From positions 881,273 to 945,272 of the forward strand of contig JAUJNI010000002.1 in NCBI GenBank assembly GCA_030446465.1: a DNA stretch of 64,000 nucleotides. Direction: 5' to 3'. Shown here piece after piece: positions 9,705 to 18,324 of this stretch; the stretch's first letter is position 1; each line of letters starts with the position of its first letter. The notes below the pieces were generated by a model. It had not been told where the DNA came from and ran no database searches. It saw only the letters and a program-made list of their open reading frames with translations. This DNA is from Actinomycetota bacterium. GTDB taxonomy: Bacteria > Actinomycetota > CADDZG01 > WHSQ01. The translations under genes were made by a program, and so were the position numbers.

Positions 9705-9902
9705 TTACTTCGTAAGCATGCGCCGGATGCGTTTTGAATCCGGTGCAGACACCTGAGCGTCCGACGCGTCGATCCGCCTCTTGCGGCTGGACGACTTCTT
9801 TCCCAAGATGTGATTGCCGAAGGCGCGGCGACGCCTGATCTTGCCGGTCGGCGACACGTGGAAACGCTTGGCCGATCCGCGATGCGACTTCATCTTTGGC
9901 AC
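9705..9902 (-). CDS. rpmI: 50S ribosomal protein L35
   Basis: This is a 65-residue basic ribosomal protein beginning MPKMKSHRGSAKRF, the standard start of L35, with the AFGNHILGKKSSSRKRR segment. It begins one base after the infC stop, so translation is probably coupled to IF-3 synthesis. Confidence 0.96.
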   Translation of the reverse strand: MPKMKSHRGSAKRFHVSPTGKIRRRRAFGNHILGKKSSSRKRRIDASDAQVSAPDSKRIRRMLTK

Positions 9903-9903
9903 G

Positions 9904-10560
9904 TCAGCCTCCTTCCGCTCTGGTGATCTTTATGGGCCTCGCCGGCTTCGCAGGCCCGTTCTCGACCGCTTTCTCGGCCCCGGGCTCCACCTCTTTCGGT
10001 CGGGCGGCCCGCTTCGGCTTAGGAGCTTGTTGTTTGGCCGAGGCATTGTCTTTATGGGGGCCGAGGACCATCGTCATGTTGCGCCCGTCGAGCTTGGGAG
10101 GCGTGTCCACCTTGGCCAGTTCCGTCACATCCTCCGCAAGCTGGTCGAGCAACCGCCGTCCGAGCTCCGGGTGAACCGTCTCACGACCCCGGAACATGAT
10201 CGTGACCTTCACCTTGTCCCCGTGCTGGAGGAAGCGGACTACGTGCCCCTTCTTGGTCTCGTAGTCGTGGCGGTCGATCTTCGGCCGCATCTTCATCTCT
10301 TTGACCACGATCAGGGACTGCTTCTTGCGAGACTCCTTCTGCTTGACGGCTTGCTCGTACTTGTACTTGCCGTAGTCCATGATCCGGCACACGGGGGGGT
10401 CGGCTTGGGGCGCGATCTCCACGAGGTCGAGGTCCTGGTCTTGAGCCATCCGAAGGGCGCTGTCGATGTCGATGATGCCCACCTGCGACCCGTCGGCCCC
10501 TACGACACGCACCTTCGGGACACGGATGCGGTCGTTGATCCTCAGCTCCTGTTGTGCGAT
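9904..10560 (-). CDS. infC: Translation initiation factor IF-3 (probable ATC start)
   Basis: IF-3 binds the 30S subunit and rejects non-canonical start codons. The N-domain ([15 protein letters not shown]), the lysine-rich linker and the C-domain with [12 protein letters not shown] are all present. The best ribosome binding site, AAGGAG at 10567-10572, sits six bases before the ATC codon at 10560, which opens [10 protein letters not shown]. The only upstream ordinary start is a GTG at 10587 that would put this site inside the gene. A rare AUU/AUC start is known for infC in other bacteria and lets IF-3 repress its own synthesis. I therefore prefer the ATC start. Confidence 0.9.
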   Translation of the reverse strand: MAQQELRINDRIRVPKVRVVGADGSQVGIIDIDSALRMAQDQDLDLVEIAPQADPPVCRIMDYGKYKYEQAVKQKESRKKQSLIVVKEMKMRPKIDRHDYETKKGHVVRFLQHGDKVKVTIMFRGRETVHPELGRRLLDQLAEDVTELAKVDTPPKLDGRNMTMVLGPHKDNASAKQQAPKPKRAARPKEVEPGAEKAVENGPAKPARPIKITRAEGG

Positions 10561-10566
10561 ACCACT

Positions 10567-10572
10567 CTCCTT
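10567..10572 (-). promoter_or_regulatory. Ribosome binding site deciding the infC start
   Basis: AAGGAG is placed exactly six bases before the in-frame ATC. No comparable site precedes the in-frame GTG at 10587. The placement supports a non-AUG start and the classical IF-3 autoregulation loop. Confidence 0.65.
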
Positions 10573-10788
10573 TTCTCCGGCCCCCACCCGCGGGATCCAC
10601 CCGGACAGCTGCTGCGCCGGCGACCTTCGCCGGGACGCGAAAAAGCCGATGACGCCAAGGAACCGGACGTCACCGGCCCGGCGAGGCCGCGCGTGGCTAC
10701 GCTCGTCTCGCTCTCAACCCCGCGGCTCGGCCGAAGTCTCGAAGACCTCGTGCATTCACCGGGAGGTGAGGGGCAATCAAGCCCCTTC

Positions 10789-10818
10789 TTGGCGATACAT
10801 CAACGAAGGAAGTATAAA
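10789..10818 (+). promoter_or_regulatory. Housekeeping-type promoter giving a leaderless mRNA
   Basis: TTGGCG (10789-10794) and TATAAA (10813-10818) are separated by 18 bases. The ATG of the DUF1844 gene begins only eight bases after the -10 hexamer, so transcription would start at or next to the start codon. No ribosome binding site is present, in keeping with leaderless translation, which is common in Actinomycetota. Confidence 0.6.
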
Positions 10819-10826
10819 GCCCCCAC

Positions 10827-11351
10827 ATGACCCATCACGAGCACGACCCCGAGGAGGAGGCTGAGGCCCGCCGTCCGAGGGTGGTGGACAAGCGCATTTC
10901 AGCCCGAGGCGCTGCACCCGAGGGACCCGCGGCTCAGCCCGTCGCGGAGCCCGCAGCTCCTTCGGGCGAGCCTGCGTCCGAGAGCACCGCACCCGCCACC
11001 GACCCCGCTCCGTCCCCGCGGCAACAGGCCCCAAGCCGCGAGGCGGATGACCTGTGGACCCCCGAGCAGGAGGCGCAGGCGCGCAAGATGGCAGAGGAGA
11101 TGGCTCAGGTTCCAAGCCTCGATTGGGTCATCAACGTGGCGGTGAGCCTCGCCAACGCCGCAGGAGTCAAGCTCAACTCCCGCCAGCTCGAAGACGCCAG
11201 GCTCGCCATCGACGCACTCGCCGGGTTGATGGGGTCTGTGGGCTCGAGGCTCGAAGACGCCGAGACGCCTTTGCGCCAAACCCTCGCCGAGCTCCAGATG
11301 GCCTACACACAGGTGGCCAGCGCGCCACCCCCTCAGCAGCCCGAGGCCTGA
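10827..11351 (+). CDS. DUF1844 domain protein
   Basis: The 174-residue protein has a disordered Pro/Ala/Glu-rich N-terminal half (about residues 1-70) and a C-terminal DUF1844 domain with WTPEQEAQARKMAEEM, VSLANAAGVKL and LAIDALAGLM. DUF1844 proteins are small, conserved in Actinomycetota and of unknown role. They are often encoded beside infC, as here, on the opposite strand. Confidence 0.85.
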   Translation: MTHHEHDPEEEAEARRPRVVDKRISARGAAPEGPAAQPVAEPAAPSGEPASESTAPATDPAPSPRQQAPSREADDLWTPEQEAQARKMAEEMAQVPSLDWVINVAVSLANAAGVKLNSRQLEDARLAIDALAGLMGSVGSRLEDAETPLRQTLAELQMAYTQVASAPPPQQPEA

Positions 11352-11545
11352 CAGTCTCGCGTCCTACCTCCCACATGTAGCGAACGCCTTGCCGGCGAGG
11401 TTGGAATAGGACTGTGGTGGTTCGATCCTCTTAGTAACTCGCGCCCCCCTGTGGGCCAGGACAGCGGTCGAGAAAAGTTGTCGGTGTGGGGCCGATGAAG
11501 GAGTTTTGTGGGCTCTCCACGAGGGTTTGCGTCGTAGGCCAGCAG

Positions 11546-11566
11546 TACTATCGAACTTATGTTCGA
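11546..11566 (+). promoter_or_regulatory. LexA (SOS) box over the start codon and -10 of the HNH gene
   Basis: TCGAACTTATGTTCGA at 11551-11566 is a perfect match to the actinobacterial/Bacillus SOS box TCGAAC-N4-GTTCGA. A -10-like TACTAT (11546-11551) abuts it and the ATG at 11559 lies in the N4-arm region. LexA bound here would block a leaderless transcript at its start point. The -35 region is weak. Confidence 0.8.
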
Positions 11567-12764
11567 ACAGATAGCCGAAGCCAAGAGGCTTCTTAAGGAG
11601 CTGGTAGCGCAACTCCAGCCCGAGACCTTTGACGGTGCCGCGGCCGCACAGCTGGTCGAGGAGTTCACCGCAATCGAGCGGATAGCGGCGGCCGGAAAGG
11701 CGCTGAGCGCCGCGCGGGTCGCTCAGTCCGGGGTATGGCGTCGAGAGGGCGACCGCTCGCCGGCGCGCTGGATGGCACGCACGACCGGGACCTCGGTGGG
11801 TCACGCTCTCGGCGTGCTCCAGACCGCCGAGCAGGTCGCGCAGTTGCCCACGACCGAGACCGCGCTGCGCTCTGGGGAGCTGTCTGAGGTGCAGGCAAAA
11901 GAGATCGTCGCCGCAGCAGCCGCAAGCCCTTCATCCGAGCAGGAGCTCTTGGCCACGGCCAAGACGGAAAGCGTCTCGGAGCTCAGAGAGCGGTGCGCCA
12001 AGATCAAGAGCGCGGCTTGTTCGGATGAGCTCGAGCGCTACGAAGCGATCAGGGCCCGCCGGCGTCTGCGGCACTGGCGCGACCCCGACGGCGCCTTCCA
12101 CCTCGACGCGGTCCTGACGCCAGACGCTGGCGCGGTGGTGGTGGCCGCGCTAACGCCCTACAGCGAGCGGATCTTCCAGGAGGCTCGCAAGCAGGGTCGA
12201 CGCGAATCGCACGACGCCTATGCCGCAGACGCCCTGGTGGAGCTCGCCGAGCACACCCGCGGCTGCGACAACGACTCCTCGCGCCGGGGCCCAGGCGCGG
12301 TGGTGCATGTGCTGGCCGACCACCAGGCGCTCCTGCGGGGCTCCACCGAAGACGGCGAAACCTGTGAGATCGCCGGGGTCGGTCCGGTTCCGGTGGCGAC
12401 CGCGCAGGCGCTTGCCGGCGATGCTTTCTTGCGTGCGCTCGTCACCGACGGCACCGACGTCAAGGCGGTGTCGCATGCCGGGCGCACCATCCCTGCGCGC
12501 CTGCGCACCGCCTTAGAACAGCGCGACCGCACCTGCGTGGTGCCGGGCTGCGACGTCCGCCGCCACCTCCAGATTGACCACATTCGGCCGGTGCCCCAAG
12601 GAGGGCGCACTTGTTTGGCGAACCTAGACAGGCTGTGCCCGTGGCACCACTATCTAAAAACCCATCGCGGCTACCAGCTGCACGGTCCTCCGGGGTCGTG
12701 GCGCTTCGAGCCGCCCGAGCGGCCCCCGCCGCGAGAGGGACCGGACGGCACTCTGCAGATCTAG
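11559..12764 (+). CDS. DUF222 / HNH endonuclease-like protein of the 13E12 repeat family
   Basis: The 401-residue product has an N-terminal DUF222 region (about residues 20-300) and a C-terminal HNH nuclease motif: CVVPGCDVRRHLQIDHIRP near 327 with the second half CPWHHYLKTH. The Cys pairs and His residues needed for the HNH zinc/metal site are intact. Members of this family are multi-copy in many actinobacterial genomes, and some mycobacterial members are known to belong to the LexA regulon. The perfect SOS box at the start codon supports damage-induced expression. Its biochemical target is not known. Confidence 0.88.
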   Translation: MFEQIAEAKRLLKELVAQLQPETFDGAAAAQLVEEFTAIERIAAAGKALSAARVAQSGVWRREGDRSPARWMARTTGTSVGHALGVLQTAEQVAQLPTTETALRSGELSEVQAKEIVAAAAASPSSEQELLATAKTESVSELRERCAKIKSAACSDELERYEAIRARRRLRHWRDPDGAFHLDAVLTPDAGAVVVAALTPYSERIFQEARKQGRRESHDAYAADALVELAEHTRGCDNDSSRRGPGAVVHVLADHQALLRGSTEDGETCEIAGVGPVPVATAQALAGDAFLRALVTDGTDVKAVSHAGRTIPARLRTALEQRDRTCVVPGCDVRRHLQIDHIRPVPQGGRTCLANLDRLCPWHHYLKTHRGYQLHGPPGSWRFEPPERPPPREGPDGTLQI

Positions 12765-12871
12765 GGCAAGCGTAGCCGACACGTAGCCCGGGCCGCGGAC
12801 CCGAAAAGGTGAGAGCAGCGGTCTGATCCTGCGGATCGTCATCTACCTTCGATCAGCTACCCACCCGCCGC

Positions 12872-13354
12872 TCAGAGGTTGGTTTGGGGCTTCGGTAGGG
12901 ACGCGAAGAGGTTGGCCATCTCGATTGCCGCGGCGGCGGCCTCGAAGCCCTTGTTGCCCATCTTTCCCCCGGCCCGCTCCTCGGCCTGAGCCGCCGTCTC
13001 GGTCGTCAGGACACCGAAGGCGATGGGCACCCCCGTGTCGAGGGCGGCTTGTCCGATGCCGTGCGCTGCGTGGCCTGCGACGTAGTCGAAGTGAGGGGTG
13101 GCGCCCTTGATCACGACACCGAGGCACACCACCGCGTCGAACTCTCCGGAAGATGCCACCCGTTTGGCCGCGCTCGGCAGCTCGAAGGCTCCCGGCACCC
13201 ACGCGACCCAAACCTCTTCTGGGGGTATGCCGTGGCGTATCAGGCAGTCGAGCGCGCCGTCGAGCAGCCGCTTCGAGATCGTCTCATTGAAGCGGGCGGC
13301 GATTACCGCCACGCGCAAGTGGCGAGCGTCGAAGCTTCCTTCATAGGTGGGCAT
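12872..13354 (-). CDS. ribH: 6,7-dimethyl-8-ribityllumazine synthase
   Basis: The enzyme condenses the pyrimidine intermediate with dihydroxybutanone phosphate to form lumazine in riboflavin synthesis. The sequence shows ARFNETISKRLLDGAL, the GAFELP segment, the VCLGVVIKGATPHFDYV block and GVLTTETAAQAEERAGG, all standard for RibH. I start it at the ATG at 13354, which overlaps the ribBA stop as TGATG; a GTG three bases earlier is possible. It is the last gene of the rib operon. Confidence 0.95.
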   Translation of the reverse strand: MPTYEGSFDARHLRVAVIAARFNETISKRLLDGALDCLIRHGIPPEEVWVAWVPGAFELPSAAKRVASSGEFDAVVCLGVVIKGATPHFDYVAGHAAHGIGQAALDTGVPIAFGVLTTETAAQAEERAGGKMGNKGFEAAAAAIEMANLFASLPKPQTNL

Positions 13355-14607
13355 CACTGCACCTCCGTGGTTTCCTCGATGGTCTCGGTCGCGGTCGCTC
13401 CGATCGACTCGAGCAGGTGGCCGAGCTTGGCCCTCTTGGTGCGGAGGTATCCGATGTTCTCGGGGGTCGGTTCGCTCTCCAGAGCGACGCGCTCCGCGAT
13501 CTCGAGCCCATAGCCCTCGAGCCCCGCTCGCTTGGTCGGATTGTTGGTGAGCAGTCGCATCCTCGAAACGCCGAGGTCGACAAGGATCTGGGCCCCCACC
13601 CCGTAGTCCCTGGCGTCGGGTAGGAACCCCAGCTCCACGTTCGCGTCAACGGTGTCGAGACCACCGTCCTGGAGGGCGTAGGCGTCGAGCTTGTGGCGGA
13701 GCCCGATCCCTCTTCCCTCGTGTCCCCGTATGTAGACGATGACGCCTTCCCCCGCCTCGTCAATACGCCTCATCGACTCGGTTAACTGCGCCCCGCAGTC
13801 GCAGCGGGTGCTGGCGAGCACGTCGCCGGTGAAGCATTCGGAGTGAACCCGGACGAGCACGGGGTGCCCGCCGCCGGGATTGCCCTTCACGAGGGCGACA
13901 TGCGTCCGCCCGTCGTGCGACTCGTAGGCGATCGCCCTGAACGAGCCGAACATGGTCGGGATGCGGGCCTCGGTCACGCGCTGCACGAGGCTCTCTTGTC
14001 GGCGTCTGAATGCAATGAGGTCGGTTATCGAAACGATCAGGAGATCGTGCTCGCCTGCGAACCGTTCGAGGTCGGCGAGACGCGCCATGCTCCCGTCTTC
14101 GTTGACGACCTCGCAGACCACGCCGGCGGGACGAAGGCCTGCAAGGCGGGCGAGATCGACCGATGCCTCGGTGTGGCCCGCCCTGCGCAACACGCCACCT
14201 TGGGTGTAGCGCAGCGGAAAGATGTGGCCCGGGCGAGCGAGATCGCCAGGGCCAGACGCAGGATCGATGAGCGTCTCGATCGTCTTCGCCCGGTCCGCCG
14301 CAGAGATGCCGGTGGTCGTGTGGTTCCGGGCATCGACGCTGATGGTGAAGGCGGTTCCCTGTGCGTCCGAACCGTGCGGCGCCATGAGGGGGAGCTGCAG
14401 CTCATCGAGGCGCTCGGCCTCCATCGGGACGCAAATGATGCCCGAGCAATGCCGGACCATGAAGGTGATGTGCTTGGGCGTGACCTTCTCGGCCGCAAAG
14501 ACCAGATCGCCTTCGTTCTCCCGGCCCTCATCGTCGACAACGATGACCATGTTGCCGTTGCGGATCTCTTCCAGCGCGTCGGGAATCCCCGAAAGAGGCA
14601 CGGTCAT
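13354..14607 (-). CDS. ribBA: Bifunctional 3,4-dihydroxy-2-butanone-4-phosphate synthase / GTP cyclohydrolase II
   Basis: The fused enzyme supplies both branches of riboflavin synthesis. The N-terminal RibB domain (about 1-200) shows VVDDEGRENEGDLV and HTEASVDLARLAGL. The C-terminal RibA domain has the zinc ligands in CFTGDVLASTRCDCG and the GHEGRGIGLRHK active-site segment. The length (417) is usual for RibBA. It overlaps ribE upstream and ribH downstream by a few bases. Confidence 0.96.
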   Translation of the reverse strand: MTVPLSGIPDALEEIRNGNMVIVVDDEGRENEGDLVFAAEKVTPKHITFMVRHCSGIICVPMEAERLDELQLPLMAPHGSDAQGTAFTISVDARNHTTTGISAADRAKTIETLIDPASGPGDLARPGHIFPLRYTQGGVLRRAGHTEASVDLARLAGLRPAGVVCEVVNEDGSMARLADLERFAGEHDLLIVSITDLIAFRRRQESLVQRVTEARIPTMFGSFRAIAYESHDGRTHVALVKGNPGGGHPVLVRVHSECFTGDVLASTRCDCGAQLTESMRRIDEAGEGVIVYIRGHEGRGIGLRHKLDAYALQDGGLDTVDANVELGFLPDARDYGVGAQILVDLGVSRMRLLTNNPTKRAGLEGYGLEIAERVALESEPTPENIGYLRTKRAKLGHLLESIGATATETIEETTEVQ

Positions 14608-15191
14608 CTCCTTTCGAGAAGCTTCTCGACGTACTTGGCGAGGACGTCGACTTCGAGGTTCATGACCGAGCCGACCTCAAGCTCGTTGAAGTTGGTCACC
14701 TCGAGGGTGTGTGGAATGAGAGCTATCTCGAAGCTCGACGGTCCGACCTCGACCACCGTCAATGAGACTCCATCGAGGGTCACCGAGCCCTTGGGGACCA
14801 GGTACTTGACTACTTCTTCGCTCGCTTGCAACCACACTCGTCGGGCTCCGCCTTCTTCTTGCATACGAACGACCCGCGCCACTGAATCGACGTGGCCCTG
14901 GACCAGGTGTCCCCCGATGCGATCGGACAGCTTGGCGGCGAGCTCGAGGTGCACCACAGAGCCCCGCCGGAGAGATCCGAGGGAGGTCCTGTCAAGCGTC
15001 TCCTTCATCGCCTCGGTGGAAAACCCGCGCCTGGACGCCTTCGTGGCGGTGAGGCAGACGCCGTTGACGGCAACCGAGTCCCCCACCTCAAGCTCCCGTG
15101 CGATCGCAGCCTGGATCCCAAGCTCGAGAAGGTCGCCTTTTCGCTTTGCTTTCTTGACGGTCCCGCGTTCGGCGACGATGCCGGTGAACAT
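14604..15191 (-). CDS. ribE: Riboflavin synthase alpha chain
   Basis: The enzyme dismutates two lumazine molecules into riboflavin. The duplicated lumazine-binding fold is visible: MFTGIVAERGTV and AVNGVCLTATK in the first half, GHVDSVARV, then SVTLDGVSLTVVEV in the second half. The length of 195 is typical. It overlaps the last base of ribD and the first bases of ribBA. Confidence 0.95.
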   Translation of the reverse strand: MFTGIVAERGTVKKAKRKGDLLELGIQAAIARELEVGDSVAVNGVCLTATKASRRGFSTEAMKETLDRTSLGSLRRGSVVHLELAAKLSDRIGGHLVQGHVDSVARVVRMQEEGGARRVWLQASEEVVKYLVPKGSVTLDGVSLTVVEVGPSSFEIALIPHTLEVTNFNELEVGSVMNLEVDVLAKYVEKLLERR

Positions 15192-16267
15192 CAGCGCGTC
15201 CTCTCGTAGGCGAGCAAGACGTCATCGTCGAGATGATCGAAGTTCGTGAGCTTCCAGCGTCCTGCCGTCGCCATGGACGTAACGCCGAGGTCGCCGATCC
15301 CCGGCCCCCCCGACCCAATAGACACCGGCCCGTAATGAAGCTCGAGGCGATTGACTAGATCGGCCTTGAGCAGTGAGGTCGCGAGCCGAGCGCCCCCCTC
15401 GCAATAGACCTCGAGAAAGCCCCGGCCGCCGAGGAAGCGAGCCAGTTCAAAGAGATCGATCCCCTCAGGCGAGCCCGCCAGCACGACGACCTCGGCGCCG
15501 CGCTCCTTCCACGTGGTAGCCGCCTCGTGGGCCACCTGATCGGAAGTGACGACGATGGTCGTGCCACTGTCGAACACCGCGGCGCCGCCCGGGATCTGTC
15601 CCCTCGAGTCAAGAACTACCTTTGTCGGTTGATGAGGGGCAGGCGCGTCCCTCGCGGTCAACCGGGGATCATCGGAGACCACCGTCCCCGCGCCCACCAT
15701 GACCGCGTCGACCGCCGCTCGGCGAGCGTGAACCGTACGGCGGCTCCGGGGGCCCGTGATCCACCGTGCCGACCGGTCGGGTGCTGCCAGCCGGCCGTCG
15801 AGGCTGAGCGCCAGCTTCAGCGATATCCAGGGGCGACCGGTGAGGCGCTGATGCAGGTAAGGCGCATTGATGCTCCACGCCTCGTCTTCCAGGACTCCCA
15901 ACTCGACGGCTACCCCGTGACCCAAGAGATAGCCGATCCCACGGCCGCAGACACGATCGTCGGGGTCCTTGGCTCCGATCACGACCCTTCGGACACCCGC
16001 CTCCACCAGCGCGGGAGCGCACGGTGGCGTTCGGCCGTGGTGAACGCAGGGCTCGAGGTTCACGTAGGCGGTAGCGCCGTTAGGGTCCGCGGCGGCAGCC
16101 AGAGCAACCGCTTCGGCGTGAGGATGCCCCGGGCCCTCGTGATAGCCCTCGCCGACGATCTCTCCATCTCTTACGAGGACGGCCCCGACGCGGGGGTTGG
16201 GAGAGGGGAACACGGCGCGGCCGGCGAGCTCGATCGCCCGCCTCATGAAACTGTCATCACCCCGCAC
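15191..16267 (-). CDS. ribD: Bifunctional diaminohydroxyphosphoribosylaminopyrimidine deaminase / reductase
   Basis: RibD carries out the deamination and reduction steps of riboflavin synthesis. The N-terminal zinc deaminase domain shows HAEAVAL and PCVHHGRTPPC; the C-terminal reductase has RPWISLKLALSLDGR and the GGARLATSLL block. An AAGGAG ribosome binding site (16275-16280) lies only one base before the GTG at 16273 but seven bases before the in-frame GTG at 16267, so I choose 16267. It is the first gene of the operon and is preceded by an FMN riboswitch. Confidence 0.95.
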   Translation of the reverse strand: MRGDDSFMRRAIELAGRAVFPSPNPRVGAVLVRDGEIVGEGYHEGPGHPHAEAVALAAAADPNGATAYVNLEPCVHHGRTPPCAPALVEAGVRRVVIGAKDPDDRVCGRGIGYLLGHGVAVELGVLEDEAWSINAPYLHQRLTGRPWISLKLALSLDGRLAAPDRSARWITGPRSRRTVHARRAAVDAVMVGAGTVVSDDPRLTARDAPAPHQPTKVVLDSRGQIPGGAAVFDSGTTIVVTSDQVAHEAATTWKERGAEVVVLAGSPEGIDLFELARFLGGRGFLEVYCEGGARLATSLLKADLVNRLELHYGPVSIGSGGPGIGDLGVTSMATAGRWKLTNFDHLDDDVLLAYERTR

Positions 16268-16369
16268 CGGCACGCTCCTTCGCCGGCCGACTGCTCATTG
16301 CCGACCCATATAGCGCCACCAACCGAGCACTCGGCGACTCTGGGAACTCCGCGGGGCATGCGTACCCTG

Positions 16370-16391
16370 CCGCGGCGCGTCCGCGCCGCGG
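16370..16391 (-). promoter_or_regulatory. GC-rich palindrome downstream of the FMN aptamer
   Basis: Two perfect 10-base arms, CCGCGGCGCG and its complement, face each other across two bases between the aptamer and ribD. No T-run follows, so it is not a standard terminator. It may be part of the riboswitch expression platform or a Rho/pausing element. Confidence 0.45.
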
Positions 16392-16395
16392 CCTG

Positions 16396-16538
16396 CCTCT
16401 TCTCCCATCCGGGCTTGTCGCCGTAACACGGCGATTCACCGTCGGCCCCGGAGTTCCACCGGATCAGCCCTCCGTGCTCGACGCCTGGAGGGGTCGCGGG
16501 CTCTAACCGCCGGCCGGGAGTTTCACCCTGCCCCGAAG
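16396..16538 (-). ncRNA. FMN riboswitch (RFN element) upstream of ribD
   Basis: Read on the minus strand, the leader has the conserved RFN blocks in order: CTTCGGGGCAGGGTGAAA, CCCGGCCGGCGGT, GAGCCCGCGA, GGTGGAACTCCGGGGCCGAC, and a closing GGATGGGAGAAG. These match the six-helix FMN aptamer. A -10-like TATACT (16589-16594) lies about 50 bases upstream and could start the leader. High FMN would be expected to shut down the ribD-ribE-ribBA-ribH operon. Confidence 0.93.
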
Positions 16539-16649
16539 AGGTTCCTTTGTTGTCCACTGGCACCGGTATGCCGGTTCCAGATCAAGCAAGTATACGACCG
16601 CCAACCGGCGGTGGGCAGCCCGGTTGGTCCAACCACCCGGGCGCAGGGG

Positions 16650-17648
16650 TCAGCTTCCGGCAACGCCAGTCTGAGCCGCCTCACCCTCCCTCGGTTCCTC
16701 TCCGTCAACCGGCGTGGCGCGGCGACGATCGATGGCATAGGAGGATCCGTGGTCCTTCTTGGCGACCTGCTTCATCTCCGTGGCGATCTCCGAAGCCTCC
16801 CAATGGCTCGAGATCGGCCGTTGCTCGGTTGTCGCTATCCCCACGCTCACTGAGACCAACGGGAAGTGATGGATCTCGCTGCGCCTGTCTGCCACGACGA
16901 TGTAGCCCCTCTCGACATCCAGAGGGTCGTACAGCTCGATGATCGAGCGATCCCAACATTCGCAAATGTCCTTGGCGACTCCCTCGCAGGCTGGAGGCGC
17001 GACGATCGCCACGAAATCGTCGCCACCGACATGACCCACGAATGCGCCGTCGCGGCCATGGTTACGAACCGACTCGCCGATGCATCTCGCAAGAAGCTTG
17101 ATGACCTCGTCACCACGCAAGAAGCCGTAGTGGTCGTTGAACGACTTGAAGTTGTCGAGGTCCACGTACATGAGGGCGAACTCGGCTTGCGCATCGACGC
17201 GAGCGATCACTTCTTCTTGGACCTGCACGTTGCCCGGGAGCTTCGTGAGCGGGTTTAGGTCTCTCATCTCACGGGATCTTCTGAGGGCCGACTTCACTCG
17301 GGCGACCAGCTCCAGGGGGTCGAAGGGCTTGATGATGTAGTCGTCGGCCCCCCTGGTCAGCCCCACAACTTTGTCCGCAGACAATGACTTGGCCGTGAGC
17401 ATGACCACCGACATGTGTCTCGTGCGTGGATCGCTCCTCAACCGCTCGCAGACTTCGTAGCCGTCGAGTCTCGGCATCATCACGTCGAGAAGGACGAGAT
17501 CAGGCAACATGTCATAGGCGGCCTGGAGCGCCTGCTCACCGTTGTTGGCGACTGCGACCTCGAACCCTTCGAGCCTCAGGTTCACTTCAACAAAACGTGC
17601 GATGTCCTCGTCGTCATCCGCGACCAGCACTAGATCCCGCCTAGTCAT
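16650..17648 (-). CDS. Response regulator with diguanylate cyclase domain (REC-GGDEF, GGDDF variant)
   Basis: The 332-residue protein has an N-terminal receiver domain (acidic DDDED near residue 12, phospho-acceptor Asp in LVLLDVMMPRLDGYE, Lys in DYIIKPFDP) and a C-terminal GGDEF domain starting at NPLTKLPGN. The signature motif reads GGDDF, a conservative change seen in some active cyclases, with the metal-binding YVDLDNFKSFND intact. It probably makes cyclic di-GMP when phosphorylated. No cognate kinase lies beside it; it overlaps rpe by eight bases. Cyclic di-GMP is relevant because a c-di-GMP riboswitch precedes pilA in this window. Confidence 0.88.
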   Translation of the reverse strand: MTRRDLVLVADDDEDIARFVEVNLRLEGFEVAVANNGEQALQAAYDMLPDLVLLDVMMPRLDGYEVCERLRSDPRTRHMSVVMLTAKSLSADKVVGLTRGADDYIIKPFDPLELVARVKSALRRSREMRDLNPLTKLPGNVQVQEEVIARVDAQAEFALMYVDLDNFKSFNDHYGFLRGDEVIKLLARCIGESVRNHGRDGAFVGHVGGDDFVAIVAPPACEGVAKDICECWDRSIIELYDPLDVERGYIVVADRRSEIHHFPLVSVSVGIATTEQRPISSHWEASEIATEMKQVAKKDHGSSYAIDRRRATPVDGEEPREGEAAQTGVAGS

Positions 17649-18312
17649 GCCCTAGCTCTCGCAATCTCTCTTTGAGCCTGTACGCCGCTGCCGGAGCATT
17701 CAATCCGTCGAACAGGGCGCTCCCCGCAACCAGCGAGTTGCCCCCCGCCGCAACCGCGCGGCCCACTGTATCTAGGTTGACGCCGCCATCAACCTCTATA
17801 TCGGCAGCCCGCCCTGATTGATTCACGATTTCTCGAGCTTCTTTAATCTTGGGGAGGACCTCCTCGAGAAAGGCCTGGCCCCCGAAGCCCGGTCGCACGG
17901 TCATCATAAGGATCACGTCCAGGGCCTCAAGGTGGGCGCGCACCTGCTCAAGCCCCACGTCCGGGTGAACCGCGACGCCAGCCCCGGCCCCCGCCGAACC
18001 AATTGCGTCGATTACCCCGGCGGGGTCGTCGGTGACCTCGGGGTGAAACGAGATGCGGTCAGCCCCGGCCTTGACGAAGACGTCGACGTACTTGGCGGGC
18101 TGCTCGATCATGAGGTGCACGTGCAGAGGGAGGTCGCAAGAGCGTCTCACCGCATCGACGATGGAAGGTCCGAAGGTCAGGTTGTCGACGTAGTGGCCGT
18201 CCATCACGTCGAGGTGGAACCAGTCGACGTAAGGCGCCACCGAGCGAATCTCCTCGCCAAGACGGGCGAAGTCGGCAGTGAGTATGGAGGGTGCGAGCTT
18301 TAGCTGAGACAT
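17641..18312 (-). CDS. rpe: Ribulose-phosphate 3-epimerase
   Basis: The enzyme interconverts ribulose 5-phosphate and xylulose 5-phosphate in the pentose phosphate pathway. The TIM-barrel signatures are LAPSILTADFARLGEE, the metal ligands in DWFHLDVMDGHYVDN, HLMI, MTVRPGFGGQ and EVDGGVN. The length of 223 is usual. It lies downstream of fmt and overlaps the GGDEF gene. Confidence 0.95.
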   Translation of the reverse strand: MSQLKLAPSILTADFARLGEEIRSVAPYVDWFHLDVMDGHYVDNLTFGPSIVDAVRRSCDLPLHVHLMIEQPAKYVDVFVKAGADRISFHPEVTDDPAGVIDAIGSAGAGAGVAVHPDVGLEQVRAHLEALDVILMMTVRPGFGGQAFLEEVLPKIKEAREIVNQSGRAADIEVDGGVNLDTVGRAVAAGGNSLVAGSALFDGLNAPAAAYRLKERLRELGHD

Positions 18313-18324
18313 GGCCGCGAGAAC

